A DNA stretch of 50,041 bases, taken from positions 1 through 50,041 of the forward strand of contig NZ_LJSD01000045.1 of NCBI RefSeq assembly GCF_001303895.1, given 5' to 3'. Every line of letters begins with the position of its first letter. Within the stretch, counting starts at the first letter, position 1. The notes beneath the pieces are model-generated. The model was not told the origin of the DNA. It saw only the letters and a program-made list of their open reading frames with translations, and ran no database searches. The translations under genes and the position numbers were made by a program. Below are positions 42,834 through 50,041 of this stretch, piece after piece. The stretch is from Mesorhizobium sp. 1M-11. GTDB lineage: Bacteria > Pseudomonadota > Alphaproteobacteria > Rhizobiales > Rhizobiaceae.

Positions 42834-44216
42834 TCAGACCAGCGGCTTTAGTTCCTGCGCAATCGTTGGCAGCAGTTCGGCGACATTGGGATGGATGTGC
42901 ACTGCGCGCTGCAGCGTCTTCACCGGCGCCTTGGCGTACATCAGGTCGAGCACACAATGCACCGCCTCGTCGCCGCCGGGACCCAGTACCGAACAGCCAA
43001 GAATCTCGCCGCTGTCGGCGTCGACCAGGATTTTCATGAACCCTTGCGTCTCGCCCTTTTCCACGGCGCGTCCGACCCTCGTCATGGGCCGCTGGCCAAC
43101 CAGGGCACGGCGACCGGATTTCCGCACCGCAGCTTCCGTCATTCCGGCACGGCCGAGTGGCGGATCGGTATAGAGCGCATAGGCTTCGATGCGGTCGCTG
43201 ACCTTGCGTGGATCGCCGTCGAGCAGGTTGGCGGCGACGATCTCGAAGTCGTTGTACGAGGTATGCGTGAAGGCGCCCTTGCCGTTGCAGTCGCCCATCG
43301 CCCAGATGTGCGGCACGCTCGTGTGCAACTGATCGTCCACCTCGACAAAGCCGCGCTTGTCGATGGCCACGCCAGCCTTGTCGAGGCCGAGGTCGTCGGT
43401 GTTGGGAGCGCGGCCAAGCGCCAGCAGCACATGCGAGCCGACCACCGGAGGCTTACCGTTTGTGAAAGTGACGGTGGTTCGGTCGCCCTGCCTGGCAAAG
43501 GAGATGTCTTCGGCGCCGAGATGGACCGTGATCCCTTCCTTCTCGAACATCGACAGGATGGTGGCGGAAACATCCTCGTCCTCGCGCCCGATCAGGCGAG
43601 GAGCCCTTTCAATGACGGTGACCTCTGAGCCGAAACGGCGGAACATCTGTGCGAATTCCAGCGAGATGTAGCTGCCGCCGACGACGATCAGATGTTCGGG
43701 GAGGACATCGAGGTCCATCATCGAAGAATTGGTGAGAAAGGAGATGTCGTGAATGCCGGGCAGGTTCGGCACAGAGGCGCGGCCGCCGACGTTGAGGAAA
43801 ATCCTATCGGCGGTGAGCAATTCCTCACCGACGCGCACGGTGTGCTCATCCTCGAAACGGGCATGGCCGCGAAACAGCGTGCAGCCGGGCATGGAGGCGA
43901 TCCAATCCTCCAGACCTTTGCGTGCGTCGTTGGAAACCTTGTCCTTGCGTGCTTTGATCACCTTCATGTCGACCCCGACCGGTCCGGAAAGCGTCACGCC
44001 GTAGTCGGCGGCATGGCGAGCGAGGTGCGCGGCATAAGCGCTGGCGACCATGGCCTTTGTCGGCATGCAGCCGGTGTTGACGCAGGTGCCGCCAACCAGC
44101 TTGCGCTCGATCAGCGCGACCGTCATGCCGGCGGCGCTCAGGCGGCCCGCAAGCGAGGGGCCCGCCTGGCCACAGCCGATGACGATTGCATCGAATTTCT
44201 TAGCTCGGTCCGTCAT
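42834..44216 (-). CDS. Mercuric reductase/dihydrolipoamide dehydrogenase-like FAD disulfide oxidoreductase
   Basis: A 460-aa class I pyridine nucleotide-disulfide oxidoreductase. FAD motif IVIGCGQAG (residues 11-19), redox-active Cys45 and Cys50 in GGTCVNTGCMPTK, NAD(P)-binding VVGGSYISLEFAQ, second FAD motif HIWAMGDCNGKGAF, and C-terminal HIHPNVAELLP supplying the His442/Glu447 pair of the partner subunit. There is no N-terminal HMA domain and no C-terminal Cys pair, so true mercury reduction is unlikely. No dehydrogenase-complex genes are adjacent. The start overlaps the DUF4126 gene stop by ATGA, tying the two together. Confidence 0.9.
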   Translation of the reverse strand: MTDRAKKFDAIVIGCGQAGPSLAGRLSAAGMTVALIERKLVGGTCVNTGCMPTKAMVASAYAAHLARHAADYGVTLSGPVGVDMKVIKARKDKVSNDARKGLEDWIASMPGCTLFRGHARFEDEHTVRVGEELLTADRIFLNVGGRASVPNLPGIHDISFLTNSSMMDLDVLPEHLIVVGGSYISLEFAQMFRRFGSEVTVIERAPRLIGREDEDVSATILSMFEKEGITVHLGAEDISFARQGDRTTVTFTNGKPPVVGSHVLLALGRAPNTDDLGLDKAGVAIDKRGFVEVDDQLHTSVPHIWAMGDCNGKGAFTHTSYNDFEIVAANLLDGDPRKVSDRIEAYALYTDPPLGRAGMTEAAVRKSGRRALVGQRPMTRVGRAVEKGETQGFMKILVDADSGEILGCSVLGPGGDEAVHCVLDLMYAKAPVKTLQRAVHIHPNVAELLPTIAQELKPLV

Positions 44217-44674
44217 GAGACTGCCATCACGATCAGAAGCGCTCCAACGATTGCAACCACATCCTCGACCAGAGCTGCGGGAAGGTCCCGCCCGAAAGCG
44301 GCCGCCATCCTGGCCCGTAGCTCGGCCCCGCCATAGGTGCCGATGACCGCGCCGACAATGCCGGCGATCAGTCCGCCGACCATTGCGCCGCCAGTTGTGC
44401 CGATGACGGCGCCGGCCAGGGCCCCGCTGACCAGTCTCGCGCCGAACTGCTGAGGCACCTTGCGGCTTGGCGTGGACGGAAGCTGGTCGGCGACCAGTTC
44501 AGCCAGGGCGAGGACTGAAACGATGCCGACGGTTATCCAATGCCCCATGAAGCTCGCCCATGTGCCGGTTACCGGCAACCAGCCCAGGTAGGCGGCCCAA
44601 GCCACGGCGGTGGGCGCCATCATCGTCCTTAGCCCCGCAACAACACCGATCAACAGTGCAAGCACGTAGAGCAT
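44213..44674 (-). CDS. DUF4126 family membrane protein
   Basis: A 153-aa inner-membrane protein of unknown function. It opens LYVLALLIGVVAGLRTMMAPTAVAWAAYLG, given here only to mark the first helix and the conserved GLRTMMAP segment. Glycine-rich helices with GAVIGTTGGAMVGGLIAG and GAVIGTYGGAELR follow. The start ATG at 44674 has GGGGGG four bases upstream, better than ATGs at 44704 or 44740. It is translationally coupled to the flavoprotein, suggesting a shared, unknown redox-linked role. Confidence 0.8.
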   Translation of the reverse strand: MLYVLALLIGVVAGLRTMMAPTAVAWAAYLGWLPVTGTWASFMGHWITVGIVSVLALAELVADQLPSTPSRKVPQQFGARLVSGALAGAVIGTTGGAMVGGLIAGIVGAVIGTYGGAELRARMAAAFGRDLPAALVEDVVAIVGALLIVMAVS

Positions 44675-44811
44675 TCCACCCCCCAAGTGACCGACAGCAG
44701 CCATTATCAGCAACCTATCATATGACAGGCATTTGACCATGACCGCTCTTTAGGCGACGAGTTGACATCGGTACGAATCCCGATCGACGGCAAGCGTTCC
44801 GGAGACACGAC

Positions 44812-45363
44812 ATGACGAAAAGCGAACGGCAGAAGATGGCCGCCGGTGAATGGTACAGTTGTGTCGATCCGGAACTCGATGCATTGCGTCTCACGGCAAG
44901 CGAGGCGGTCTTCGAGCACAATTCACTGCCGCCTCGCCGGCGTGGTGACATTGCACCTGCGCTACACGCGCTTTTGGGGCGGGCAGGCGAGGGGGCGCGC
45001 ATCGAAGCGCCGTTCCACTGTGCCTATGGCTTCAACATCTTTCTCGACGACGGCGTCTTTCTGAACGCCTCCTGCACCATTCTCGACACCGCGCCTGTGC
45101 GCATCGGCAGATCTGCCATGCTCGGTCCGAATGTGCAGATCTATTGCCCGGAACATCACAAGGGTGCTGCCGAGCGTCGTGCCGGTCTGGAAATCGGGCA
45201 TCCGGTCACAATCGGCGAAAATGTCTGGATCGGTGGCGGTGCCATCATCCTTGGCGGCGTGACGATTGGCGACAATGCCATTGTCGGTGCCGGCTCCGTG
45301 GTGACCCGCGATGTGCCTTTCGGTGCCACCGTCGTCGGCAATCCCGCTCGGCCAGTTGGCTGA
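44812..45363 (+). CDS. Sugar O-acetyltransferase (maltose/galactoside acetyltransferase, hexapeptide repeat)
   Basis: A 183-aa left-handed beta-helix acetyltransferase using acetyl-CoA. The N-terminal MAC domain begins SERQKMAAGEWYSCVDPELD; hexapeptide turns run from about residue 60 (FHCAYGFNIFLDDGVFLNASCTI) to VIGVGSVVTRDV-like IVGAGSVVTRDVPFGATVVGNPAR. The likely catalytic His is in IYCPEHHK. The ATG has GGAG seven bases upstream. It lies upstream of the FMN riboswitch, in the same direction but with its own stop 18 bp before the riboswitch promoter. Confidence 0.92.
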   Translation: MTKSERQKMAAGEWYSCVDPELDALRLTASEAVFEHNSLPPRRRGDIAPALHALLGRAGEGARIEAPFHCAYGFNIFLDDGVFLNASCTILDTAPVRIGRSAMLGPNVQIYCPEHHKGAAERRAGLEIGHPVTIGENVWIGGGAIILGGVTIGDNAIVGAGSVVTRDVPFGATVVGNPARPVG

Positions 45364-45381
45364 AACCATTGTTCCTGCGGG

Positions 45382-45411
45382 TTGACAGGCGATCCCCCCG
45401 CCGCGTTACTA
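45382..45411 (+). promoter_or_regulatory. Candidate sigma-70 promoter for riboswitch-ribH transcript
   Basis: TTGACA (45382-45387), 18-bp spacer, TTACTA (45406-45411). A start site near 45418 would place the FMN riboswitch at the very 5' end of the transcript, as expected. Confidence 0.55.
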
Positions 45412-45422
45412 GCGCCGTTAAT

Positions 45423-45561
45423 GTTCTCAGGGCGGGGTGAAAGTCCCCACCGGCGGTAAGAGCCTAGGCTCAAGCCCGCGAGCGCTTTCCGGCTTGCCGG
45501 AAAGGTCAGCAGATCCGGTGCGATTCCGGAGCCGACGGTTACAGTCCGGATGGAAGAGAAC
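45423..45561 (+). ncRNA. FMN riboswitch (RFN element)
   Basis: All conserved blocks are present in order: GTTCTCAGGGCGGGGTGAAA, CCCCACCGGCGGTA, AGCCCGCGAGCG, a variable GC stem (CTTTCCGGC...GCCGGAAAG), GTCAGCAGATCCGGTG, TCCGGAGCCGACGGTTACAG and GTCCGGATGGAAGAGAAC. The closing stem P1 pairs GTTCTC (45423-45428) with GAGAAC (45556-45561). It binds FMN and represses the downstream lumazine synthase gene, which begins 80 bp later. The control mode (translation or termination) is not clear; no obvious T-run follows. Confidence 0.97.
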
Positions 45562-45641
45562 GAGCGGGCGAACGGTGGCGCAAGCTTCCGCTTTTCCGTG
45601 TCGTGCGTCCTGATTCTGGTTCGAAACGGAAAGAAGGACCC

Positions 45642-46115
45642 ATGAATCAGCAATCCCAGAAACAGTTCGAAACCCGTCGTGTCGCCGTCATCCGAGCACG
45701 TTGGCATGCCGACATCGTCGACCAATGCGTCGAAAGCTTCGTCAAGGAGGTCGAGGCGCTGAGCGGAGGTGGCCTTGTTGTCGACGTCTTCGATGTGCCG
45801 GGCGCCTACGAGATCCCGCTGCACGCCAAGACGCTTGCCGAGACTGGCCGTCATGCGGCGATCCTCGGTGTCGCTTTCGTCGTGAACGGCGGCATCTACC
45901 GCCACGAATTCGTGGCGCAGGCGGTGCTGGACGGCATGATGAATGTGCAGCTTGCGACCGGTGTGCCGGTGCTCTCGGCGGTGCTGACGCCGCACAATTT
46001 CCATGACGGCGCCGAGCATCACCGCTTCTTCTTCGAGCATTTCAAGGTCAAAGGCAGAGAGGCGGCTAACGCCTGTGTGGAAATCCTCAAGGCCCGCGAA
46101 CTGATCGCCGCTTGA
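45642..46115 (+). CDS. ribH: 6,7-dimethyl-8-ribityllumazine synthase, type II
   Basis: A 157-aa enzyme making lumazine from 5-amino-6-ribitylaminouracil and 3,4-dihydroxy-2-butanone-4-phosphate, the penultimate riboflavin step. RARWHADIVD (substrate-stacking Trp), FDVPGAYEIPLHAK, GVAFVVNGGIYRHEFV and TPHNFHD/EHHRFF match, from memory, Brucella RibH2 (decameric type II), not the icosahedral RibH1. The ATG at 45642 follows AGAAGGA; the longer frame from 45603 lies in the riboswitch leader. It is the sole rib gene here and is controlled by the FMN riboswitch. A strong hairpin follows. Confidence 0.95.
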   Translation: MNQQSQKQFETRRVAVIRARWHADIVDQCVESFVKEVEALSGGGLVVDVFDVPGAYEIPLHAKTLAETGRHAAILGVAFVVNGGIYRHEFVAQAVLDGMMNVQLATGVPVLSAVLTPHNFHDGAEHHRFFFEHFKVKGREAANACVEILKARELIAA

Positions 46116-46131
46116 TCAACCCTGTAAAGAA

Positions 46132-46158
46132 GCTTCTCCCCGCCAGCCGGGGAGAAGC
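46132..46158. terminator. Strong hairpin between convergent ribH and HxlR-type gene
   Basis: GCTTCTCCCCG (46132-46142), loop CCAGC, CGGGGAGAAGC (46148-46158): a perfect 11-bp stem. On the minus strand it is followed by TTCTTTAC, so it can end the HxlR-type transcript; the T-content downstream on the plus strand is weaker. Probably bidirectional. Confidence 0.7.
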
Positions 46159-46186
46159 AGCCAAGTTCTTCCGGAGGAAGCCCTTT

Positions 46187-46879
46187 TCAGGGCACCTTTC
46201 GCTCGATCGGCGCGAAGCTGCTCAAGCCAAGCCAAGCCTGCATCGCACGGGCGATGCGGTCATCGCCATCGACTTCCAGCCGCCCGGAATCGATCTCCTG
46301 GCTAAGCCGTGCCAGTCCCATCCAGACTGCCGTCATGCTGCGCAGCGAGCCGGTGACCAGCAGGTCGATCTCGAAGCCCGGGTCGGAGTTGCACAGGTCC
46401 ACCTTGCCGCTATCGACCACCAACCACCAGTTCTGCCGTGCTTTCGAGACTTCCGGATACAGAAAGTGAATCGTGCAGCGCCGTGGCGGCAGGGGTTCCG
46501 GCTTCAAGTTCCGGCGCATGTCCCACATCAGGAGCGAAGGGTCGAGATTTCTAAGGGTTAGCTGGCTTTCCACCCAGCGATGCCCCCATTCCCCGAGGCC
46601 TAGAATGATGGGGCGCAAATGCTCGCCTGCTTCTGTCAGGCGGTATTCGACGGTGCCCAGTGCCCGGCGTTCGGTTTGCAATACGCCAGCACGTTCGAGT
46701 TCCTTCAACCGCTTCGACAGAAGCGCCGGAGACATTCTTGGCACGCCGCGCCGCAAGTCGTTGAAGCGGCTCGATCCCATGAGCATTTCGCGGACGATCA
46801 AGGTTGTCCAGCGCGTACAGAGAATCTCCGACGCCATCGAAACCGGACAGAATTGACCGTAGCCGCCGCGATCGCTCAT
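46187..46879 (-). CDS. HxlR-type winged-helix regulator with C-terminal SCP2-like domain
   Basis: A 230-aa regulator. Residues 11-100 are the HxlR wHTH: CPVSMASEILCTRWTTLIV, FNDLRRGVPRMSPALLSKRL, and EYRLTEAGEHLRPII. Residues about 125-225 form a sterol-carrier-like domain (WWLVVDSGKVDLCNSDPG), as in a known two-domain branch; it may bind a hydrophobic ligand. It is divergent from the acyl-CoA-dehydrogenase-fold gene and likely controls it. Tandem 16-bp repeats lie immediately before its start codon, which has only a weak Shine-Dalgarno. Confidence 0.87.
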   Translation of the reverse strand: MSDRGGYGQFCPVSMASEILCTRWTTLIVREMLMGSSRFNDLRRGVPRMSPALLSKRLKELERAGVLQTERRALGTVEYRLTEAGEHLRPIILGLGEWGHRWVESQLTLRNLDPSLLMWDMRRNLKPEPLPPRRCTIHFLYPEVSKARQNWWLVVDSGKVDLCNSDPGFEIDLLVTGSLRSMTAVWMGLARLSQEIDSGRLEVDGDDRIARAMQAWLGLSSFAPIERKVP

Positions 46880-46880
46880 T

Positions 46881-46912
46881 TCGCACCGCTATTGGGTCGC
46901 ACCGCTATTAGG
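46881..46912. repeat. Two tandem 16-bp repeats upstream of HxlR-type gene
   Basis: TCGCACCGCTATTGGG (46881-46896) is followed directly by TCGCACCGCTATTAGG (46897-46912), 15 of 16 bases alike. The pair starts two bases from the regulator start codon, within its 5' leader. Candidate regulator-binding sites or a recent small duplication. Confidence 0.75.
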
Positions 46913-47007
46913 TGGCCGGCAAATGATAGCACAAACACCAGTGGCCCGCACCTACGCCCCCTGGTGGCCGCCCCTACACCTCAAGGCGTAAGCCTCCCGT
47001 AGCGATT

Positions 47008-47021
47008 CAGTTCCTGAACTG
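47008..47021. promoter_or_regulatory. Palindrome upstream of acyl-CoA-dehydrogenase-fold gene
   Basis: CAGTTC-CT-GAACTG is a perfect inverted repeat with 6-bp arms, 50 bp before the start codon and in the divergent region with the HxlR-type gene. Candidate operator for that regulator; function inferred from position. Confidence 0.5.
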
Positions 47022-47070
47022 GATCAATCCGAGCAATGGCGCGATCCTGTGTTCAACAGGAGGAGATACG

Positions 47071-48240
47071 ATGACAAACATTGCAGAAGCTCGCTTGAGT
47101 GACGCGGGTGGTAATACGGCGCCGACCGATGTGGTGGGCGTAGCCCGTGAGCTGGCGTCCATTCTTGTCGAGCGAGCCGCTCAATTCGACGAGGACGACC
47201 GTTTCGTCGCCGACAACTATGTGGTTCTGAAGGAATTTGGCCTTGTCGAAGCCGCCGTGCCGCTCGAACTTGGCGGCGGTGGAGCAGGAATTGCGGATCT
47301 GTGCGAGATGCTGCGCATCATGGCACGGTCTTGTGGATCAACCGCGCTTGCCTTCGCCATGCACACGCACCAGGTGGCGATCCCCGCATGGCGCTGGCGT
47401 CACCAGAATGTTGCAGCCGTCGAGCCGCTGCTCAGGCGCGTCGCGACAGAAAAGATCATCCTTCTTTCTAGCGGCGGGTCCGACTGGATCGGTGGTTCCG
47501 GCAAAGCCGAGAAAGTTGAAGGCGGCTACCGCATTACCGCTCGCAAGGTCTTCACTTCCGGCGCCGCCGCTGGGGACCTGCTCATGACCGGCGCGATACT
47601 CTGCGATGAGGAAAGGGGCGACAAGGTTATCCATTTCGGGGTGCCGATGCGGGCGCCGGAAGTGCGGATCATGGACAACTGGCGCACGCTCGGCATGCGT
47701 GGCACCGGTTCGAACGATGTGGTCATCGACGGGCTTTTCATTCCCGATGCCGCCGTGGGCTTTTCGCGTACTGCCGGGCATTGGCATCCGGTGTTCCAGA
47801 TCATTGCCACCGTTGCCATTCCGCTGATCTACGCGGTCTATCTCGGTATCGCAGAAAGCGCGCGGGACATAGCTGTCGACATCGCCCGCAAGAAGCCCAC
47901 AGGCGAGAATGCGCTGAACCTTGCAGGCCGGATGGATACGGCTCTGCGTGCCGCTCAGATGGCGCATCGCACCATGGTCGAAGCTGCGGAACGGAATGCG
48001 CCTTCGGCGGAAAGCGTCAACGACGTGATGATCGGGCGCTCGCTGGTGGCAAGCCATGGCCTTGAAGTCACTGCGTTGGCCATGGAACTCGCTGGCGGAG
48101 TGTCTTTCTATCGCGACCGGGGGCTCGAGCGCCGCTTCCGCGACATGCAGGCCGCACGGTTCCACCCGCTTCAGGCCGGACCGCAGGCACGTTATGCCGG
48201 AGCCATGGCGCTTGGTGTGCCGACGGGCAGTATTTTCTGA
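47071..48240 (+). CDS. Acyl-CoA dehydrogenase-fold flavoenzyme, possibly a monooxygenase of the DszC type
   Basis: A 389-aa protein with the ACAD fold: N-terminal helices (DRFVADNYVVLKEFGLVEAAVPLELGG, used here to mark residues about 43-69), the beta domain with KVFTSGAAAGDLLMTGAI and GTGSNDVVIDG, and C-terminal helices. The expected catalytic Glu near residue 370 of true acyl-CoA dehydrogenases is not evident; instead RRFRDMQAARFHPLQ resembles the R-x-x-R-D...H-P pattern of flavin-dependent monooxygenases (DszC, SfnC). The start has AGGAGG eight bases upstream. It is alone, divergent from the HxlR-type regulator. The substrate is unknown; an aromatic, sulfur or halogenated compound is plausible. 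Confidence 0.83.
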   Translation: MTNIAEARLSDAGGNTAPTDVVGVARELASILVERAAQFDEDDRFVADNYVVLKEFGLVEAAVPLELGGGGAGIADLCEMLRIMARSCGSTALAFAMHTHQVAIPAWRWRHQNVAAVEPLLRRVATEKIILLSSGGSDWIGGSGKAEKVEGGYRITARKVFTSGAAAGDLLMTGAILCDEERGDKVIHFGVPMRAPEVRIMDNWRTLGMRGTGSNDVVIDGLFIPDAAVGFSRTAGHWHPVFQIIATVAIPLIYAVYLGIAESARDIAVDIARKKPTGENALNLAGRMDTALRAAQMAHRTMVEAAERNAPSAESVNDVMIGRSLVASHGLEVTALAMELAGGVSFYRDRGLERRFRDMQAARFHPLQAGPQARYAGAMALGVPTGSIF

Positions 48241-48357
48241 GGCAGTGGGGAATAGGGCAGTAAGGCATTGGGGGAGTAGGGCAGTAAGGCATTGGGGGAG
48301 TAGGGCAGTAAGGTTGGGCAGCTACTGCCTTGTTCCCTTACTGCCCCACTGCCGTTC
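48241..48357. repeat. Tandem 24-bp repeats with nested inverted repeats between convergent genes
   Basis: A 24-bp unit TAGGGCAGTAAGGCATTGGG plus GGAG occurs twice exactly (48253-48276, 48277-48300), followed by a 13-base partial copy (48301-48313). Each GGGCAGTAAGG can pair with CCTTACTGCCC (48336-48346), and GGCAGTGGGG (48241-48250) with CCCCACTGCC (48344-48353). A small hairpin GGCAG-CTA-CTGCC (48317-48329) sits at the centre. It probably acts as a two-way terminator for the acyl-CoA-dehydrogenase-fold gene and fhs. Confidence 0.75.
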
Positions 48358-48360
48358 CCT

Positions 48361-50040
48361 TTAGAACAACCCTTCGATCTGGCCCTGATCGTTGAGGAAG
48401 ATCTTCTCCGACGATGGCTTGGAGGGCAGGCCGGGCATGGTCATGACCTCGCCGCAGATGATGACGACGAAGCCGGCACCGGCGGCAAGGCGTACCTCGC
48501 GCACCGGAACCGTGTGGCCGGTGGGCGCACCACGCAGGTTCGGATCGGTCGAGAAGGAATATTGCGTCTTGGCCATGCACACCGGCAGGTGGCCGTAGCC
48601 GGCCTGTTCCCACTGGTGCAGCTGGTCGCGGATCGACTTGTCGGCAATCGCCTCGTCGCCGCGATAGATGCGCTTGACGATGGTGTTGATCTTCTCGAAC
48701 AGCGGCATCTCGTCGGGATAAAGCGGCGAGAACTGCGAGGCACCGCTCTCTGCGATCTTCACCACCTTGTGGGCAAGCTCCTCGATGCCGGCCGAACCTT
48801 GTGCCCAGTGCTTGCACAGGATCGCTTCGGCACCTTGCGCTGCCACGAAGTCCTTCATCGCCTTGATCTCGGCGTCGGTGTCGGAGACGAAGTGGTTGAT
48901 GGCAACCACCGCCGGCACGCCGAACTGCTTCACGTTCTCGATGTGGCGGCCGAGATTGGCGCAGCCCTTCTTCACCGCCTCGATGTTCTCCTGGCCAAGG
49001 TCGTCCTTCTTGACCCCGCCATTCATCTTCATGGCGCGCACGGTGGCGACGATGACGGCAGCGGCCGGCTTCAGGCCCGCCTTGCGGCACTTGATGTCGA
49101 AGAACTTCTCGGCACCGAGATCGGCGCCGAAACCGGCTTCGGTCACCACATAGTCGGCCAGCTTCAAGGCCGTGGTGGTGGCGACCACCGAGTTGCAGCC
49201 ATGTGCGATGTTGGCGAAGGGACCGCCATGCACGAAGGCAGGGTTGTTCTCCAGCGTCTGCACCAGGTTGGGCTGGATGGCATCCTTGAGCAGCACCGCC
49301 ATGGCGCCGTCGGCCTTCAGGTCGCGGGCATAGACCGGGCTCTTGTCGCGGCGATAGGCCACGATGATGTCGCCGAGGCGCTTTTCCAGATCCTTCAGGT
49401 CGGTGGCCAGGCACAGGATCGCCATCACCTCGGAGGCGACGGTGATGTCGAAGCCAGCCTCGCGCGGGAAGCCGTTGGCGACGCCGCCCAGCGAGACGTT
49501 GATCTGGCGCAGCGCCCGGTCGTTCATGTCCATGACACGGCGCCAGGCGACGCGGCGGATGTCGATGCCGAGTTCATTGCCCCAGTAGATGTGGTTGTCG
49601 ATCAGGGCCGACAGAAGGTTGTGGGCGGTGGTGATGGCGTGGAAGTCGCCGGTGAAGTGCAGGTTCATGTCTTCCATCGGCACGACCTGGGCATACCCGC
49701 CGCCGGCGGCACCACCCTTGACGCCGAAATTGGGTCCAAGCGATGCCTCGCGGATGCACACCACCGCCTTCTTGCCGATGCGGTTGAGGCCATCACCGAG
49801 ACCGACGGTGGTGGTGGTCTTGCCTTCGCCGGCCGGTGTCGGGTTGATGGCGGTGACCAGGATCAGCTTGCCGTCCTTGTTACCCTTCACCGACTTGATG
49901 AACTCGGCCGAGACCTTCGCCTTGTCATGGCCGTAGGGCAGCAGATGCTCGTTGGGAATGCCGATCTTTTCCCCGATCGCCTGGATCGGCTGCTTCTTCG
50001 CGCCACGCGCGATCTCAATGTCACTCTTGTACTCGGCCAT
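48361..50040 (-). CDS. fhs: Formate--tetrahydrofolate ligase
   Basis: A 559-aa ATP-dependent ligase making 10-formyl-tetrahydrofolate from formate, cytosolic one-carbon metabolism. The P-loop is NPTPAGEGKTTTTVGLGD; other family blocks are REASLGPNFGVKGGAAGGGYAQVVPMEDMN (marking about residues 97-126), LTGDFHAIT-like HFTGDFHAITTAHNL, and GGPFANIAHGCNS. The length matches the family. The start codon CAT complement lies at 50038-50040, one base from the window end, so the gene is complete but its promoter is outside. The downstream region is the repeat-rich terminator at 48241-48357. Confidence 0.97.
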   Translation of the reverse strand: MAEYKSDIEIARGAKKQPIQAIGEKIGIPNEHLLPYGHDKAKVSAEFIKSVKGNKDGKLILVTAINPTPAGEGKTTTTVGLGDGLNRIGKKAVVCIREASLGPNFGVKGGAAGGGYAQVVPMEDMNLHFTGDFHAITTAHNLLSALIDNHIYWGNELGIDIRRVAWRRVMDMNDRALRQINVSLGGVANGFPREAGFDITVASEVMAILCLATDLKDLEKRLGDIIVAYRRDKSPVYARDLKADGAMAVLLKDAIQPNLVQTLENNPAFVHGGPFANIAHGCNSVVATTTALKLADYVVTEAGFGADLGAEKFFDIKCRKAGLKPAAAVIVATVRAMKMNGGVKKDDLGQENIEAVKKGCANLGRHIENVKQFGVPAVVAINHFVSDTDAEIKAMKDFVAAQGAEAILCKHWAQGSAGIEELAHKVVKIAESGASQFSPLYPDEMPLFEKINTIVKRIYRGDEAIADKSIRDQLHQWEQAGYGHLPVCMAKTQYSFSTDPNLRGAPTGHTVPVREVRLAAGAGFVVIICGEVMTMPGLPSKPSSEKIFLNDQGQIEGLF

Positions 50041-50041
50041 G

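Noticed and set aside
42834..44216. True mercuric reductase
   Set aside because: No heavy-metal-binding N-domain, no C-terminal Cys pair and no mer neighbours.
48253..48313. CRISPR-like array
   Set aside because: The 24-bp units abut with no spacers and there are no cas genes.

Overview
The window looks like chromosome or large-plasmid sequence from a Rhizobiales alphaproteobacterium, most likely Mesorhizobium or a close relative in the Phyllobacteriaceae. The reasons are high GC, dense catabolic ABC-transporter operons, many FCD-type GntR regulators, four copies of a ~105-bp RIME-like mosaic repeat typical of Rhizobiales intergenic DNA, and an orphan Brucella-type lumazine synthase (RibH2) under an FMN riboswitch. 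The genus is inferred from recalled similarity, not from a search. I see no rRNA, tRNA, insertion sequence, phage gene or CRISPR array.

Region 1 (1-10342) is amino-acid and amide use. A 5'-truncated ornithine cyclodeaminase faces a long minus-strand operon running isochorismatase-family hydrolase, M20 deacylase, branched-chain-type binding protein, LivG, LivF, LivH, LivM, M20D (hippurate-hydrolase-like) amidohydrolase. It ends in a terminator that lies inside the ornithine cyclodeaminase gene. A divergent MurR/RpiR regulator flanks it. The set suggests import of an amide-bonded or N-acylated compound followed by hydrolysis; the substrate is unknown.

Region 2 (10343-21925) looks like a non-phosphorylative oxidative sugar pathway. 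One arm (minus) encodes SMP-30 lactonase, SDR dehydrogenase, glucarate-dehydratase-subgroup enolase and a XylX-like FAH-fold dehydratase. The other arm (plus) encodes a GntR regulator, a second enolase-superfamily dehydratase, another GntR regulator, a binding protein, a permease and a single-domain ATPase, then an SDR and a mutarotase.

Region 3 (21978-31351) holds a GntR regulator, an AraD-like member of the DHDPS/NAL family, an IlvD/Edd-family sugar-acid dehydratase resembling L-arabinonate dehydratase, and a MalFG-type transporter with a Tat-exported binding protein. The cognate MalK-type ATPase is transcribed divergently with a GMC oxidoreductase.

Region 4 (31374-37872) is a DgoD galactonate dehydratase with its GntR regulator, divergent from an AraFGH-like transporter and an SDR. 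A perfect 13-bp inverted repeat lies between them. Regions 2-4 together carry four sugar-acid dehydratases from two superfamilies and two unrelated candidate 2-keto-3-deoxy-pentonate dehydratases. I find no 2-oxoglutarate-semialdehyde dehydrogenase and no 2-keto-3-deoxy-sugar kinase or classical aldolase.

Region 5 (37953-50040) is a mixed set: L,D-transpeptidase lipoprotein, LysR regulator with divergent DMT exporter, 2H phosphoesterase, aspartoacylase-family zinc hydrolase, mercuric-reductase-like flavoprotein overlapping a DUF4126 membrane protein, hexapeptide acetyltransferase, FMN riboswitch with ribH2, HxlR-type regulator divergent from an acyl-CoA-dehydrogenase-fold enzyme, and formate-tetrahydrofolate ligase ending the window. 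The only gene-free stretch above 300 bp is 9050-9487.
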